From: Acidobacteriota bacterium | GTDB taxonomy: Bacteria > Acidobacteriota > Terriglobia > Acidoferrales > UBA7541 | NCBI GenBank assembly: GCA_019239815.1 | Contig: JAFAZL010000189.1 | Span: 1 to 6,448, forward strand | Direction of reading: 5' to 3' | Length of the DNA: 6,448 bases | In this document: one piece after another, positions 5,235-6,448 of the stretch | How the letters are laid out: the number at the start of each line of letters is the position of its first letter | Position numbering within the stretch: position 1 is the stretch's first letter | Notes under the pieces: generated by a model | What the model saw: only the letters and a program-made list of their open reading frames with translations | What the model was told of the DNA's origin: nothing | The model's database searches: none | Translations under genes and position numbers: made by a program

Positions 5235-5702
5235 ATGCTGACGGAATCGCTGAGGAAAGGGATTCAGACGTACAGGATCGGAGACAAGCTACGAACGCTG
5301 CGACTGAAGAAAAAAATGGGACTCGTCGAGTTGGGCGGGCATACCGGACTTTCCGCTGCGATGCTTTCGAAAGTCGAACGCGGGAAGCTATTCCCGACGC
5401 TGCCCACGTTGTTGCGGATCGCAATGGTGTTCAGCGTGGGACTGGAGTATTTTTTCGCGGACGATTCGAAGCGGCACGTGGTAGCGATCGTGAGACGCAA
5501 AGACCGGAAGCGATTTCCGGAGAGGCCGGACGGGCGAGACATTTCGTTTTACTTCGAGTCGCTGGATTTTGCGGCGGTGGATCGCAAGCTGGACGCGTAC
5601 TACGCGGAGTTCCAACCGCTGCCGCCTGGTAAGGCGCGAAGCCACCAACATGACGGAGTCGAGTTTTTTCGGTGTTGCACGGACAATTGGAGATTCGGCT
5701 AG
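5235..5702 (+). CDS. XRE-family HTH regulator with cupin sensor, truncated by frameshift
   Basis: 155 residues as read. Residues 16-72 are a lambda-repressor-like helix-turn-helix (IGDKLRTLRLKKKMGLVELG, TGLSAAMLSKVERGKLFPTL, then LLRIAMVFSVGLEYFF). Residues about 80-130 link to a cupin that begins with SHQHDGVE (137-143), the HxHxxxE part of cupin motif 1. Directly after E143 the sequence enters a run of six T (5664-5669) and then reads nonsense to a TAG at 5700-5702. In the -1 frame the cupin continues for 51 codons to a TGA at 5822-5824, giving 196 residues, a usual length for this family. HTH-cupin regulators are cytoplasmic DNA-binding proteins with a small-molecule-sensing C-terminal domain; the ligand is unknown here. 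As read, the protein keeps DNA binding but lacks most of the sensor. The upstream divergent fasciclin gene is a possible target, by position only. Confidence 0.88.
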   Translation: MLTESLRKGIQTYRIGDKLRTLRLKKKMGLVELGGHTGLSAAMLSKVERGKLFPTLPTLLRIAMVFSVGLEYFFADDSKRHVVAIVRRKDRKRFPERPDGRDISFYFESLDFAAVDRKLDAYYAEFQPLPPGKARSHQHDGVEFFRCCTDNWRFG

Positions 5703-5824
5703 GAAACGACGAGCACGTGCTTACGGCGGGCGATTCGATTTATTTCGATTCGTCGCAGCCCCATTCGTACCGGCGCGTCAGTCGAAGGCGATGCTCGGCG
5801 ATTGTGGTGACTGCGGCGGGTTGA
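5669..5824 (+). pseudogene. Displaced C-terminal cupin half of the HTH-cupin regulator
   Basis: In the frame starting at T5669 the sequence reads SVLHGQLEIRLG, then LTAGDSIYFDSSQPHSYRR, and ends with AIVVTAAG before a TGA. These are the end of cupin motif 1 and cupin motif 2 as seen in HTH-cupin proteins. Joined after F145 it restores H-x-H-x3-E-x6-G with exact spacing. There is no start codon with a Shine-Dalgarno of its own, so it can only be expressed by frameshifting, by transcriptional slippage, or if the T-run is really seven bases long. Confidence 0.85.
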
Positions 5825-5868
5825 GCTCGTTGTGAAGAGTGATTTGCTCGATGCTATCTTGTGAAACG

Positions 5869-5905
5869 AAAAAAGGGCACGGCAAAGGCCGCGCCCCTTT
5901 GTTTT
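5869..5905. terminator. Bidirectional intrinsic terminator between regulator and fbaB
   Basis: The stem is GGGCACGGC/GCCGCGCCC (5875-5883 with 5888-5896) with an AAAG loop, flanked by six A on the left and CTTTGTTTTT on the right. On the minus strand the central pair is a G-U wobble and the hairpin runs into six T, making it the better terminator, serving fbaB 28 nt after its stop codon. On the plus strand one A-C mismatch interrupts the stem. It serves both convergent genes. Confidence 0.8.
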
Positions 5906-5923
5906 TGTGATCGAAGTCAGAAT

Positions 5924-6448
5924 TTAGGCGATTGTCACTTCAGGGCTCAGGTAGACGTCCTGGATGGCGTTGAGGAGTTTCACACCTTCGGCCATCGGAC
6001 GCTGGAAAGCTTTGCGGCCAGAGATGAGGCCGGTGCCGCCGGCGCGCTTGTTGATGACGGCTGTCGCCACGGCTTCTTCGAAGTCGTTCGATCCCGATGC
6101 GCCACCGCTGTTGATGAGCCCGCTGCGGCCGCTGAAGCAGTTGATGACCTGGTAGCGGCAGAGATCGATCGGGTGGTCGCTGTTGAGATCAGAGTAGATG
6201 CGCTTGTCGAATTTGCCGTAGCTCGAATTGCCCATGTTCAGAGCTTCGTAGCCACCATTATTTTCGGCGAGCTTTTGCTTGATGATATCGGCCTGGATCG
6301 TGACGCCGAGATGATTCGCCTGGCCCGTGAGGTCGGACGAGAGATGGTAGTCCTTGTCTTTCTTGAACGCGTTGTTGCGCAGGTAGCACCACAGAACGGT
6401 AGCCATGCCGAGCTCGTGGGCGTGCGCGAAGGCCTGGCTGACTTCGAT
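5924..6448 (-). CDS. fbaB: Class I fructose-bisphosphate aldolase (FbaB/DhnA type), N-terminus beyond window
   Basis: The last 174 codons are visible; the gene continues past the right edge, so no start is assigned. An internal Met at 6406 is not the start, because the frame stays open and conserved upstream of it ([19 protein letters not shown]). The enzyme cleaves fructose 1,6-bisphosphate to dihydroxyacetone phosphate and glyceraldehyde 3-phosphate through a lysine Schiff base, in cytoplasmic glycolysis and gluconeogenesis. Recognised blocks: [72 protein letters not shown], and the end [13 protein letters not shown]. These align closely from memory with the C-terminal half of E. coli FbaB, which has about 350 residues. 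The first Lys of ADIIKQK (codon 6278-6280) is in the position of the Schiff-base lysine of DhnA-type aldolases. The gene is convergent with the regulator and shares a terminator with it. Confidence 0.95.
   Translation of the reverse strand: MEVSQAFAHAHELGMATVLWCYLRNNAFKKDKDYHLSSDLTGQANHLGVTIQADIIKQKLAENNGGYEALNMGNSSYGKFDKRIYSDLNSDHPIDLCRYQVINCFSGRSGLINSGGASGSNDFEEAVATAVINKRAGGTGLISGRKAFQRPMAEGVKLLNAIQDVYLSPEVTIA

Noticed and set aside
5135..5632. Plus-strand open frame overlapping the HTH-cupin gene in another frame
   Set aside because: The overlapping frame has clear HTH and cupin motifs and a strong Shine-Dalgarno; this one has neither.

Overview
The window looks like chromosomal DNA of a GC-rich Gram-negative bacterium, most likely an Acidobacteriota (Terriglobia-like). 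This is inferred from gene content: a secreted FG-GAP/ASPIC-UnbV (CRTAC1-type) protein, a BBP2-type outer-membrane barrel ending in Trp, a SYLF-domain protein and an HTH-cupin regulator. No rRNA or marker gene is present to confirm it, and no CRISPR array, tRNA, insertion sequence or integrase is visible.

Layout, left to right: (1) 1-447, minus strand: the N-terminal part of an exported SYLF (Ysc84-like) protein, cut by the window edge. (2) 583-2334, minus: a 583-residue secreted beta-propeller-type protein with seven Asp-rich calcium-loop motifs and a C-terminal ASPIC/UnbV domain. (3) 2335-2728: a 394-base gap. Its left part carries a plausible minus-strand promoter for the propeller gene. 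Its right part carries an apparently independent plus-strand transcription unit of about 105 nt, with a sigma70-like promoter, an intrinsic terminator and no convincing ORF. (4) 2729-4327, minus: an outer-membrane porin-like barrel with a coiled coil and a Pro-rich linker, best started at a GTG. (5) 4490-5005, minus: a small exported fasciclin-domain protein with its own terminator. (6) 5006-5234: a divergent intergenic region. (7) 5235-5824, plus: an HTH-cupin regulator broken by a one-base frameshift in a T6 run inside cupin motif 1. (8) A bidirectional terminator at about 5869-5905. (9) 5924-6448, minus: the C-terminal half of class I fructose-bisphosphate aldolase (FbaB type), cut by the right edge.

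Four consecutive minus-strand genes (SYLF, CRTAC1-like, BBP2, fasciclin) encode exported, envelope or extracellular proteins. They do not look like one tight operon: the gaps are 135, 394 and 162 bases, and at least the fasciclin gene has its own terminator. The fasciclin gene and the HTH-cupin regulator are divergent and share a 229-base intergenic region, so regulation of one by the other is possible but unproven. FbaB is an unrelated central-metabolism gene convergent with the regulator.

The most interesting item is the orphan RNA unit at 2578-2718. It contains 12 nt perfectly complementary to the universal 16S rRNA 3' tail, yet has no suitable start codon behind it. The second is the exact, length-restoring frameshift in the regulator.
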